In this document: piece after piece, positions 15,460-22,571 of the stretch
Position numbering within the stretch: the first letter of the stretch is position 1
Layout of the letters: each line of letters starts with the position of its first letter
Origin: Actinomycetaceae bacterium
Lineage (GTDB): Bacteria > Actinomycetota > Actinomycetes > Actinomycetales > Actinomycetaceae
Direction of reading: 5' to 3'
Assembly (NCBI GenBank): GCA_030532245.1
Contig: JAUNLN010000015.1
Coordinates: 1-32,148, forward strand
Length of the DNA: 32,148 bases
Notes under the pieces: model-generated
The model's input: the letters and a program-made list of their open reading frames with translations, nothing else
Database searches by the model: none
Told to the model about the DNA's origin: nothing
Translations under genes and position numbers: made by a program

Positions 15460-16377
15460 CTACTGCATCCAGGGGAACTCAGACTCAGGAATGAACCCCT
15501 GATCGCCAGTCGTCCAACCCTGACGCGACAGCGCGAAACCGTAACCCGACTTCTGATTCCAACACGTCATACCGTACTGCTGCGACGCGCAAGCCACGTC
15601 ACCGTGCTGGGCGTACTCACCGTAGTTCACGGTCTGCGTGCCCGCACCGCTCACCGTCTGCGAACAGTCGCGCCTCGCGCTATCCCCGTCAGCTACCAAA
15701 GTGAGCGACTGCGCCTCACACGGGCCACCCTCAATACCGGGATTCGCCTCCACGATCGTGCAACGCACGTCCTCCCCGCTTAGCGAGCAGAAAATATTCT
15801 GCGACGGAGCCGCCACGTACGCGATATCCGGCGTGCCCTCAGGCGCGGGGAACTTGATTTCCGGTTCAGTCTCAGAAGGCTCCTCCTCAGCGGTCGGCAC
15901 GGTAACCCCGCCCGTAGCCTCCTCCTGCACCTGGGTTTCCGTCGTCTCCACCACTTCACTCGCCTGCGGCGTACCAAAGAGGAGCTTACCCACCACAAAC
16001 GCGAGCGGAACCGCGACGAGGAGTAGCACGATCGCTAGGATCAGCCCCGCGTTCACCCGGCGCTTCTCCTCTGGCTCCTCGGGAATCCCCGCCGTCATCG
16101 CAGGAGCAAACGCGGGCGGCGCCTGCATGCCCGCCGCCTGAGGATAAACCGGCCCAGACTGCTCGCGCTGCCTCAAAGCAGCATTCACAGCCTCATCCCC
16201 CAAATCACCCAGCCAAGCAAGAAGCCCCGGATACGCCGAAGGGTTGAGCGCAATCACCGGACGCAAATGCGGGTACTCGTAAGCGAGCGTACGCAAAACC
16301 TCAAGGTCGGTTGCCGGGTTCGCAGCAATCTGCGCAAGGTTAGGCCGCTGCGCTGATGCGGACGGATCCGTGTTCAT
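15460..16377 (-). CDS. Membrane protein with leucine-rich variant (LRV) domain
   Basis: The 305-residue protein has three parts. A cytoplasmic N-terminal domain (about 15-75) shows the LRV pattern seen in many actinobacterial proteins (ATDLEVLRTLAYEYPHLRPV, then NPSAYPGLLAWL). A transmembrane helix lies at about 112-135. An acidic Thr/Glu-rich linker leads to an extracellular domain (about 190-305) with six or more Cys, starting SQNIFCSLSG and continuing with paired Cys that probably form disulfides. The function is unknown. The ATG at 16377 is preferred because AAAGG lies 7 bases upstream; a GTG eight codons earlier is possible. Flanking genes do not suggest a pathway. Confidence 0.75.
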   Translation of the reverse strand: MNTDPSASAQRPNLAQIAANPATDLEVLRTLAYEYPHLRPVIALNPSAYPGLLAWLGDLGDEAVNAALRQREQSGPVYPQAAGMQAPPAFAPAMTAGIPEEPEEKRRVNAGLILAIVLLLVAVPLAFVVGKLLFGTPQASEVVETTETQVQEEATGGVTVPTAEEEPSETEPEIKFPAPEGTPDIAYVAAPSQNIFCSLSGEDVRCTIVEANPGIEGGPCEAQSLTLVADGDSARRDCSQTVSGAGTQTVNYGEYAQHGDVACASQQYGMTCWNQKSGYGFALSRQGWTTGDQGFIPESEFPWMQ

Positions 16378-16449
16378 CGAGGTACCTTTCAAAGCGGACA
16401 CGTGAATATACGTGCAAGTATTCCACTAAACGCCCGCCAATTGAGAGTT

Positions 16450-17184
16450 CTAAGCCCTCCGGACGATCAAATCCTCAAAACCAAGCGCCTCAACATCGCG
16501 CGCAAGCGCATCAAACTGATCCTGCCAACCGGGCATATCCGCCTGGAAATCCTCAGGCGCACCCTCGCTCCTCGCCTGCTGCAACGCGAACGTCTTCACG
16601 CCCGCCTCAAGGCAAAGCCTCGCCACTTCCAACTCAACACCGGGCGAGGAGGGGAACGCCGTCAAACGAATCTCATACTCCAAGTCGCCCCCAGACGCGG
16701 CCACGGCATCGAGGAGGATCTTCAGCGACTCGAACGCCTTCTCACCCGAGTTAGCGCGCCCCACAACGGAGGGATAGTTCGACACGGTCGCCTTCACATC
16801 CATGCCAACCCAGTCGATGAGGCCACTGCCAAGCAACTGCTCCAGCCTGCGCGGATACGGGCCAGCCGTATGCAACCCAACCTTGAAGCCCATCCGCTTG
16901 ATCTCAGCCGCAGCCTGTATCAGCGCCGCCTGACGAGTCGCCTCGCCCCCGGAGAACACCACCCCGTCGAGCAGGCCCCTGCGGCGCTTCATCAGCGCAA
17001 TAACCTCATCCCACGGCACAATACCGGGAGTTTGCGGGTCGATAATCGCGTGATTATGGCAGTAACCGCACGCCCACGGACACCCCTGGGTGAACACGGT
17101 CGCGACCAGCTTGCCCGGCCAATCAACCGTAGACATGGGCGCAAGACCCGCGATCTGCAGGTCTTGCGCTTCAACCACTGTCAC
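16450..17184 (-). CDS. nrdG: Anaerobic ribonucleotide reductase activase
   Basis: The 244-residue radical-SAM enzyme installs the glycyl radical on NrdD. The cluster motif CPWACGYC gives C35, C39 and C42 in the CxxxCxxC spacing; FSGGEAT and a GMDVKAT-type strand follow in order. The length is that of the longer, PflA-like actinobacterial form. The GTG start overlaps the NrdD stop (TAGTG), so the two are translationally coupled. The enzyme acts only without oxygen and needs flavodoxin or another low-potential donor, not seen here. Confidence 0.93.
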   Translation of the reverse strand: MTVVEAQDLQIAGLAPMSTVDWPGKLVATVFTQGCPWACGYCHNHAIIDPQTPGIVPWDEVIALMKRRRGLLDGVVFSGGEATRQAALIQAAAEIKRMGFKVGLHTAGPYPRRLEQLLGSGLIDWVGMDVKATVSNYPSVVGRANSGEKAFESLKILLDAVAASGGDLEYEIRLTAFPSSPGVELEVARLCLEAGVKTFALQQARSEGAPEDFQADMPGWQDQFDALARDVEALGFEDLIVRRA

Positions 17185-19055
17185 TATGCCTGCGCCTTTT
17201 CAAGCACGCGCGAGCGCAGCGGACCGTGCTCGCCGGCCGCCTCCTCCGAGAACATGAGACGCTCGGTGTACTCAGAACGCTTACCCTTGTTGAACGACTT
17301 GACGGGGCGGAAGTAGCCCATCACGCGCGTCCAAACCTCGCACTCCTGCTCACGGCCGCGCTCAGCACACTTCGGGCAGGTGAAGTGCTCGCCCACGAGG
17401 TAACCGTGGTTCGGGCAAATCGAGAAGGTCGGCGTGATCGTGATGTACGGAATCTTAAACGCCTGAAGCGAACGGTGAACCAGCTGCTTGCAAGCCTCCG
17501 CCGACGAGACGCGCTCACCCATGTAAAGGTGAAGCACCGTGCCGCCCGTGTACTTGCCCTGCAACTCCTCCTGCATTTCAAGCGCCTCAAACGGATCCTC
17601 CGTGTAGCCAACCGGCAACTGCGAAGAGTTCGTGTAGTAGGGAGCGTCGGGCGTGCCCGCCTGGATGATCGTCGGGAAACGCTTCTGATCCTCACGCGCG
17701 AGACGGTACGTGGTGCCCTCAGCCGGCGTCGCCTCCAGGTTGTAGAGGTTACCCGTCGCCTCCTGTAGCTCAACCATGCGCTCGTTCACGTGGTCGAGGA
17801 GGCGAGCAGCCATGTCGTGGCCGAACTCGTCGGTAATGTCGTGCTCGTCGAGCGTGAAGTTGCGGACCATCTCGTTCATGCCATTCACGCCAATCGTCGT
17901 GAAGTGGTTGTCGAGGTTGCCAAGGTAGCGCTTCGTGTACGGGAATAGGCCGTTGTCGATGTAGTGCTGCACTACCTTGCGGCGCTTCTCCAGCGTGTCC
18001 GAAGCCATGTCGATCAGCTCATCGAGGCGCGCAACCAGCGCCTCCTCGTCGTTCGCGTAAAGGTAGCCCAGGCGTGCCATGTTGATCGTCACCACGCCAA
18101 CGGAACCCGTCTGCTCTGCCGAGCCGAACAGGCCGTTACCGCGCTTCACGAGCTCGCGCAGGTCGAGCTGGAGGCGGCAGCACATGGAACGGATCATGCC
18201 CGGGTCAAGGTCGGAGTTCAGGAAGTTCTGGAAGTAGGGCAAACCGTACTTGGCGGTCATCTCGAACAGGAGATCGGTATTCTCGCTATCCCAATCGAAG
18301 TCGGGCGTGATGTTGTACGTCGGGATCGGGAAGGTGAACACGCGGCCGTCCGCGTCGCCAGCCGTCATGACCTCCATGAACGCCTTGTTGATCATGTCCA
18401 TCTCGACCTGCAGGTCGCCGTACGTGAAGTCGCACAGCTCATCGCCAATGATGGGGGCTTCGTCACGCAGGTCTTCGGGGCATGTCCAGTCGAACGTCAG
18501 GTTCGTGAACGGGCACTGCGAACCCCAGCGGGAGGGAACGTTCAGGTTGTAGATGAGCTCCTGCATGTTCTGCACGATGTCTTCGTACTTCATGTTGTCG
18601 AGACGTACGAACGGAGCCATATAGGTGTCGAAGGAGGAGAACGCCTGCGCGCCCGCCCACTCGTTCTGCAACGTGCCAAGGAAGTTCACAATCTGACCGC
18701 AGGCGGAGGAGAAGTGCTTCGGCGGGGCGGAGGCGATAGCTCCTGGAACACCGTTGAAGCCCTCCTGGAGGAGACGCTTCAGCGACCAGCCCGCGCAGTA
18801 GCCCGACAGCATGTCGAGGTCGTGGATGTGAATGTCACCCTCGCGGTGAGCCGCACCCGCCTCCGGAGAGAAAACGCGGCTGAGCCAGTAGTTCGCAACC
18901 ATCTTGCCGGCAGTGTTCAAAATGAGGCCACCCACCGAGTAATCCTGATTCGCGTTTGCGTTTACACGCCAGTCAGACTGGTCGAGATACTCCTCGATCG
19001 TCGAGATTGCATCCACGTGGTATTTAGGCGTTGAAGCGCTATCCGTCTGACTCAT
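17184..19055 (-). CDS. nrdD: Anaerobic ribonucleoside-triphosphate reductase
   Basis: The class III ribonucleotide reductase (623 residues) makes dNTPs without oxygen. It has the glycyl radical site RVMGYFRPV near the C-terminus (Gly about 580) followed by FNKGKRSEY, and a metal-binding knot with Cys 547, His 550, Cys 560 and Cys 563 in CPNHGYLVGEHFTCPKC. The core shows HIHDLD and SSACGQIVNFLGT. An allosteric ATP-cone is short or absent at the N-terminus. The start MSQTDSAST at 19055 is chosen since upstream codons (to 19154) run into the probable NrdR operator. It is the first gene of the nrdDG operon. Confidence 0.96.
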   Translation of the reverse strand: MSQTDSASTPKYHVDAISTIEEYLDQSDWRVNANANQDYSVGGLILNTAGKMVANYWLSRVFSPEAGAAHREGDIHIHDLDMLSGYCAGWSLKRLLQEGFNGVPGAIASAPPKHFSSACGQIVNFLGTLQNEWAGAQAFSSFDTYMAPFVRLDNMKYEDIVQNMQELIYNLNVPSRWGSQCPFTNLTFDWTCPEDLRDEAPIIGDELCDFTYGDLQVEMDMINKAFMEVMTAGDADGRVFTFPIPTYNITPDFDWDSENTDLLFEMTAKYGLPYFQNFLNSDLDPGMIRSMCCRLQLDLRELVKRGNGLFGSAEQTGSVGVVTINMARLGYLYANDEEALVARLDELIDMASDTLEKRRKVVQHYIDNGLFPYTKRYLGNLDNHFTTIGVNGMNEMVRNFTLDEHDITDEFGHDMAARLLDHVNERMVELQEATGNLYNLEATPAEGTTYRLAREDQKRFPTIIQAGTPDAPYYTNSSQLPVGYTEDPFEALEMQEELQGKYTGGTVLHLYMGERVSSAEACKQLVHRSLQAFKIPYITITPTFSICPNHGYLVGEHFTCPKCAERGREQECEVWTRVMGYFRPVKSFNKGKRSEYTERLMFSEEAAGEHGPLRSRVLEKAQA

Positions 19056-19379
19056 TTTTCTACCGCTTTCGTCTTCCGTTTTTAGGCGCAGAAAAGTACT
19101 GCGTCTAGTTTTTGTGAACTGGGGCACTGAACAGTAACGATACACCATGATCACTACATGTTGTGTAGTTACACTGTTGCAACTACTAGATACGGGGTCA
19201 ATTCGTATATTGTTTTGGCGTGGCGTTTTGAGACGAGCTCAAAAAATAGAGAGAAAAGCCCGAGTTCAAGCCGAATCCCCACTGCCTGTTTCAAGGCGCC
19301 CGAGCGCGTTCCTGCGTACGATGGTTAAGTAATCACACATTCCCCAAAGCGACGCAAAAACGTGCATAGAGAGGAAAGC
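19056..19379. other. Intergenic region between nrdD and the aldo/keto reductase gene
   Basis: These 324 bases lie between divergent genes. The part next to nrdD carries a strong dyad at 19153-19169. Two weaker sequences follow: AACTACTAGATACGGG at 19181-19196 and CGTATATTGTTT at 19204-19215. All resemble NrdR boxes to different degrees. No RNA gene or small coding frame was recognised. The promoter of the aldo/keto reductase should lie to the right, but no clear consensus was seen. Confidence 0.5.
19153..19169. promoter_or_regulatory. Probable NrdR operator upstream of nrdDG
   Basis: ACTACA-TGTTG-TGTAGT is a perfect inverted repeat of 6-bp arms. On the minus strand it reads ACACAACATGTAGT in its centre, close to the NrdR box consensus (ACACAATATAGTGT-like, from memory). 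NrdR is the ATP/dATP-sensing repressor of ribonucleotide reductase genes and binds paired boxes about three helical turns apart. A weaker second box at 19181-19196 has close to the right spacing. Confidence 0.55.
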
Positions 19380-20465
19380 ATGAGGACGTCAAGAATCCAG
19401 TCGTACGGCATGGACGTGTACACGCCTGCCGAAGACCGCTACGAACAAATGCCGTACCACCGACTCGGCACCACCGGCCTGCAGCTACCGCCCATTTCGC
19501 TTGGACTGTGGCACAACTTTGGCGACGACAAGCCCCTCCAGACGCAGCGCGACATCATCCGCCGTGCCTTCGACCTTGGCGTCAACCACTTCGACCTCGC
19601 CAACAACTACGGCCCGCCGTACGGCTCCGCGGAGAAGAACTTCGGCCGCATCCTCCACGAGGATCTGCTTCCGTACCGCGACGAGCTGATTATCTCCTCC
19701 AAGGCCGGCTGGGACATGTGGGACGGCCCGCACGGCATCGGCGGCTCCCGCAAGTACCTGACCGCCTCGCTCGACCAGTCACTCGAGCGCATGGGTCTTG
19801 ACTACGTCGACATCTTCTACTCGCACCGCCCCGACGCCGACACCGACCTTGAGGAAACGATGATGGCCCTCCACAGCGCAATCAAGGCCGGCAAGGCACT
19901 CTACGCGGGCATCTCCTCCTACTCCGCAGAAGACACGGCTCGCGCGCAGGCGATCATGCGCGACCTTGGCACGCCGCTCGTAATCCACCAGCCGTCGTAC
20001 TCGATGCTGAACAGGTGGATTGAGGAGGGCGAGCCGAACCTCATCGAGACGTGCGCACGCGAAAACATGGGCATGATCGTGTTCACGCCACTCGCGCAGG
20101 GGCTGCTGACGAGCCGCTACCTGAACGGCATTCCGGCCGATTCGCGCGCTGCTGCGGGTAAGTCGCTCACGCACGACATGCTCTCAGAAGAGACGCTTGG
20201 CCACGTTCGCAAGCTGAACGAAATCGCGCAGGGCCGCGGCCAGACGATGGCTCAAATGGCTCTGTCGTGGGTTCTTCGCGACCAAAACGGCTACAGCGTG
20301 GACTCCGCGCTCATCGGCGCTTCTTCCGTGAAGCAGCTTGAGGAGAACCTCGCGGCCGTTAAGAATCTCGACTTCACCGATGAGGAGATCGAGCTGATCG
20401 ACCAGTACGCCGTTGAGGCGGGCATCAATATTTGGCGCGAAGCAACTGATTCAACGAAGAAGTAA
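19380..20465 (+). CDS. Aldo/keto reductase, L-glyceraldehyde 3-phosphate reductase-like
   Basis: The 361-residue NADPH-dependent TIM-barrel oxidoreductase matches, from memory, E. coli YghZ/Gpr almost segment by segment (SLGLWHNFGD, HFDLANNYGPP, GSRKYLTASLDQSL, HQPSYSMLNRW, FTPLAQGLL). The catalytic tetrad is D72, Y77, K108 and H149. YghZ reduces L-glyceraldehyde 3-phosphate and methylglyoxal; the Kv-beta-like AKR group shares this fold. The ATG at 19380 has GAGGAAAG directly upstream; an in-frame GTG 18 bases earlier has no site. It is monocistronic with a good terminator. The codons are C-rich at third positions, as in a well-expressed gene. Confidence 0.92.
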   Translation: MRTSRIQSYGMDVYTPAEDRYEQMPYHRLGTTGLQLPPISLGLWHNFGDDKPLQTQRDIIRRAFDLGVNHFDLANNYGPPYGSAEKNFGRILHEDLLPYRDELIISSKAGWDMWDGPHGIGGSRKYLTASLDQSLERMGLDYVDIFYSHRPDADTDLEETMMALHSAIKAGKALYAGISSYSAEDTARAQAIMRDLGTPLVIHQPSYSMLNRWIEEGEPNLIETCARENMGMIVFTPLAQGLLTSRYLNGIPADSRAAAGKSLTHDMLSEETLGHVRKLNEIAQGRGQTMAQMALSWVLRDQNGYSVDSALIGASSVKQLEENLAAVKNLDFTDEEIELIDQYAVEAGINIWREATDSTKK

Positions 20466-20480
20466 CTAGCGCTTTAGGAG

Positions 20481-20512
20481 GCGGGAGCTGGCGGTGGCCG
20501 GCTCCCGCTTTT
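20481..20512 (+). terminator. Rho-independent terminator after the aldo/keto reductase
   Basis: GCGGGAGC (20481-20488) pairs with GCTCCCGC (20501-20508), followed by TTTT. It lies between the convergent aldo/keto reductase and PAP2 genes. Confidence 0.8.
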
Positions 20513-20536
20513 CGTCTGCCGGGCGTCTTGCGTGCG

Positions 20537-21436
20537 CTACTTTGAGGCGCGACCCGTTTGCAGGTAGACGACGAGGTTCACCGCGAGCACAGCAAGAGCG
20601 ACGAGGACTGCGCACACTCCGATCGTGAAGATGAGCGCGATCGTGCCCGCCCCGTCCGTCATCATGTCGACGGGCACACCCTGCTCGACCTGCGCCACAA
20701 CCTGAGCGATCCGGCCGCGCTGCTGGCCTCCAACTGCGAACGCGAGGCCCACCGCGAGGATCACGATCATCGACACGGTAATCGCAGCCGTGTTCACCGT
20801 GTCTTTAACCGGGCTGGGCTCCTCCTGCGGGGCAAGAGCCATCGCCCACATAAACGCGATGAGGATCCCTCCAACAACGTCGGAGGGCCTGTGCCAGCCG
20901 AGCATCACAACCGAAACGAGGGCTGCAGACACCGCGAGCGACAGCACGAGAGCCGCGATCGAGCGGATTTTGCGGGGAAGAACAATAACCAGGCCGAGCG
21001 CCAGAGACATCAAAACCGTGGCGTGGCCGGAAGGGAACGAGTTTGGCAGGTCAAAGCCAACACCCATGTAAGGGCGGTGAATCAGGTAGGTCTTAAACAG
21101 TTGCGCCATTATGTTCGCGCCAAGAATCATTACGCCCACGCGCATCGCCAGCGCGAAACGCGCTCTGATAGCCGCGATCAGCATGATCACAGCCGCGGCA
21201 ACAGCGATCGTTGTGGCGGTAATGGACTGCGTGAGCACGTCACTCACCCAACCAACCCTCGTGCTGCCACCCATCGCAACATCGAGCACAATCTGGTCGA
21301 GCGCCTGCCCAACCGGCGTGAACAAGCCTCCTATAGCGAGAAGCAAAAACAGGAGCAAAGCGCCGAAAGTTAGGACAACTCGAACCGTGCGCCGGGGGTT
21401 GCCCGCCAACATGGGGCCACTTACCTGGTCAGTCAC
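20537..21436 (-). CDS. PAP2-family membrane phosphatase
   Basis: The 299-residue protein has about six transmembrane helices and the type 2 phosphatidic acid phosphatase motifs: K115...R121-P122, PSGH at 135-138, and GWHRPSD with H182 and D186. Such enzymes dephosphorylate lipid phosphates or undecaprenyl diphosphate at the membrane. Two deviations are visible. The first motif has five rather than six residues between Lys and Arg, and the Arg that normally precedes the third-motif His (SRxxxxxH) is Val176. A C-terminal extension carries two more helices. The GTG start has AAGGAGG 5 bases upstream. It is divergent from the YbjN pair. Confidence 0.88.
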   Translation of the reverse strand: MTDQVSGPMLAGNPRRTVRVVLTFGALLLFLLLAIGGLFTPVGQALDQIVLDVAMGGSTRVGWVSDVLTQSITATTIAVAAAVIMLIAAIRARFALAMRVGVMILGANIMAQLFKTYLIHRPYMGVGFDLPNSFPSGHATVLMSLALGLVIVLPRKIRSIAALVLSLAVSAALVSVVMLGWHRPSDVVGGILIAFMWAMALAPQEEPSPVKDTVNTAAITVSMIVILAVGLAFAVGGQQRGRIAQVVAQVEQGVPVDMMTDGAGTIALIFTIGVCAVLVALAVLAVNLVVYLQTGRASK

Positions 21437-21605
21437 TGATCCTCCTTCACCTTTCGAGACCTCATCTTCTCACTCACTCGGCTATCATTCGATGCGACGC
21501 GCGCTCTTCAACGCGCGCTCTTTCGCGCCCTCCCCTAATCTGATAACTAGGTTAAGGATGAATGGCTGATAGATTAATTTTATTTGTCCAACGAAAGGTT
21601 ACGTC

Positions 21606-22091
21606 GTGTCCGAAGAGATACCTACAGTCGTCACACGCGAGCGGGTAAAGCACTTTCTTTGCGAACTCGACGAATCCGAAGAAGGTTTCGAGATTTTCGA
21701 GCACGGAGAACACGAATTCGTATTCCCCGCAGAAACCGGACTAGTTTTCATTAACTTTTCCAGCCCCTCCATCCTGCAAATTCGCGCTATCTGGCGTGGC
21801 ATTTCCAAAAATGACGACGATTTTGGAGACCTCGCACAGCAAATCCACATGTGCAACGTGCAGCGCTCCGGCCCGAAGGCGTACCTCATTCCGCTAAACG
21901 ACGCCAACGAATTCAGCCTCGGAGCCGAAGTGAATCTCGTTATTTCAAAGGGCGCAACGAACGCGCAGCTAACCAACTTCTACGAGACGGCACTAACCAT
22001 GATTCTCGGCTACTTCCAAGACGTCGAAACCGTGCTACCGCACCTCATTCCAAGCGAAACAAATAACCCTGAAGGCACGAAGGAGGCGTAA
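21606..22091 (+). CDS. YbjN domain-containing protein (first of pair)
   Basis: The 161-residue soluble protein has the alternating beta/alpha pattern of YbjN-like proteins: TRERVKHFLCELD at the start, a VFINFSSPSILQIRAIW strand pair in the middle, and a C-terminal helix FYETALTMILGYFQDV. YbjN folds resemble type III secretion chaperones; some affect motility and stress, but no biochemical role is fixed. The GTG start has GAAAGG 7 bases upstream. The next gene begins 4 bases after its stop and encodes a second YbjN-like protein, suggesting a heterodimer. The trio with the helicase reads as one operon. Confidence 0.78.
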   Translation: MSEEIPTVVTRERVKHFLCELDESEEGFEIFEHGEHEFVFPAETGLVFINFSSPSILQIRAIWRGISKNDDDFGDLAQQIHMCNVQRSGPKAYLIPLNDANEFSLGAEVNLVISKGATNAQLTNFYETALTMILGYFQDVETVLPHLIPSETNNPEGTKEA

Positions 22092-22095
22092 GAAA

Positions 22096-22566
22096 GTGCA
22101 CCTGCACGTGGTATCAGACAATCCGCAAGTACCCTCCCCGGTGACTTTTGAGCGAATTAAACGCGCTGTCGAGTCGATGGGCGCACCTTTTGAAATGAAC
22201 GATGAGGGTGACGCTGGGCTCGCCGATTTTACGGGCTTCCCTTTCATCTTTTCTTTCACCACTTCAGGCAATTTTTTGTCGATCCGAATCTTGTGGAAAT
22301 CGGATCTGCCAATGTCGATGCAGACGATGTCCGCAATGTTCTTTGCGACTGATCAGTGGAATCGCGAACAGTACTTTTCGACGATTTACACGCTGGTCGA
22401 TGACGGACTCATTAGCGTGTTCGCCGACTACATTTGCTCCGTTGAGGCGGGCATGAACGACGATCAGCTTCTAGACAACATTTCTGCCGGAGTTGCGGCA
22501 GGCATAGACGGCATGAACTTCATGCAATCTGTGGCAAGGGGCTTGGCCGCGCAGCTGGGAGAGTGA
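22096..22566 (+). CDS. YbjN domain-containing protein (second of pair)
   Basis: The 156-residue protein shares the fold pattern but little obvious sequence with its upstream neighbour: FERIKRAVESMGAPFEM, a GNFLSIRILWKSD strand pair, a middle helix NREQYFSTIYTLVDDG, and a C-terminal helix DNISAGVAAGIDGMNFM. The GTG start lies 4 bases after the previous stop and uses the AAGGAGG site at the end of that gene. Its own stop comes 5 bases before the preferred helicase ATG. The function is unknown; the operon position hints at a link to the helicase. Confidence 0.75.
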   Translation: MHLHVVSDNPQVPSPVTFERIKRAVESMGAPFEMNDEGDAGLADFTGFPFIFSFTTSGNFLSIRILWKSDLPMSMQTMSAMFFATDQWNREQYFSTIYTLVDDGLISVFADYICSVEAGMNDDQLLDNISAGVAAGIDGMNFMQSVARGLAAQLGE

Positions 22567-22571
22567 AAGAC

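Noticed and set aside
17964-19034. A 356-codon open frame on the plus strand opposite nrdD
   Set aside because: nrdD is unmistakable and complete; the opposite frame shows no conserved motif or ribosome site.
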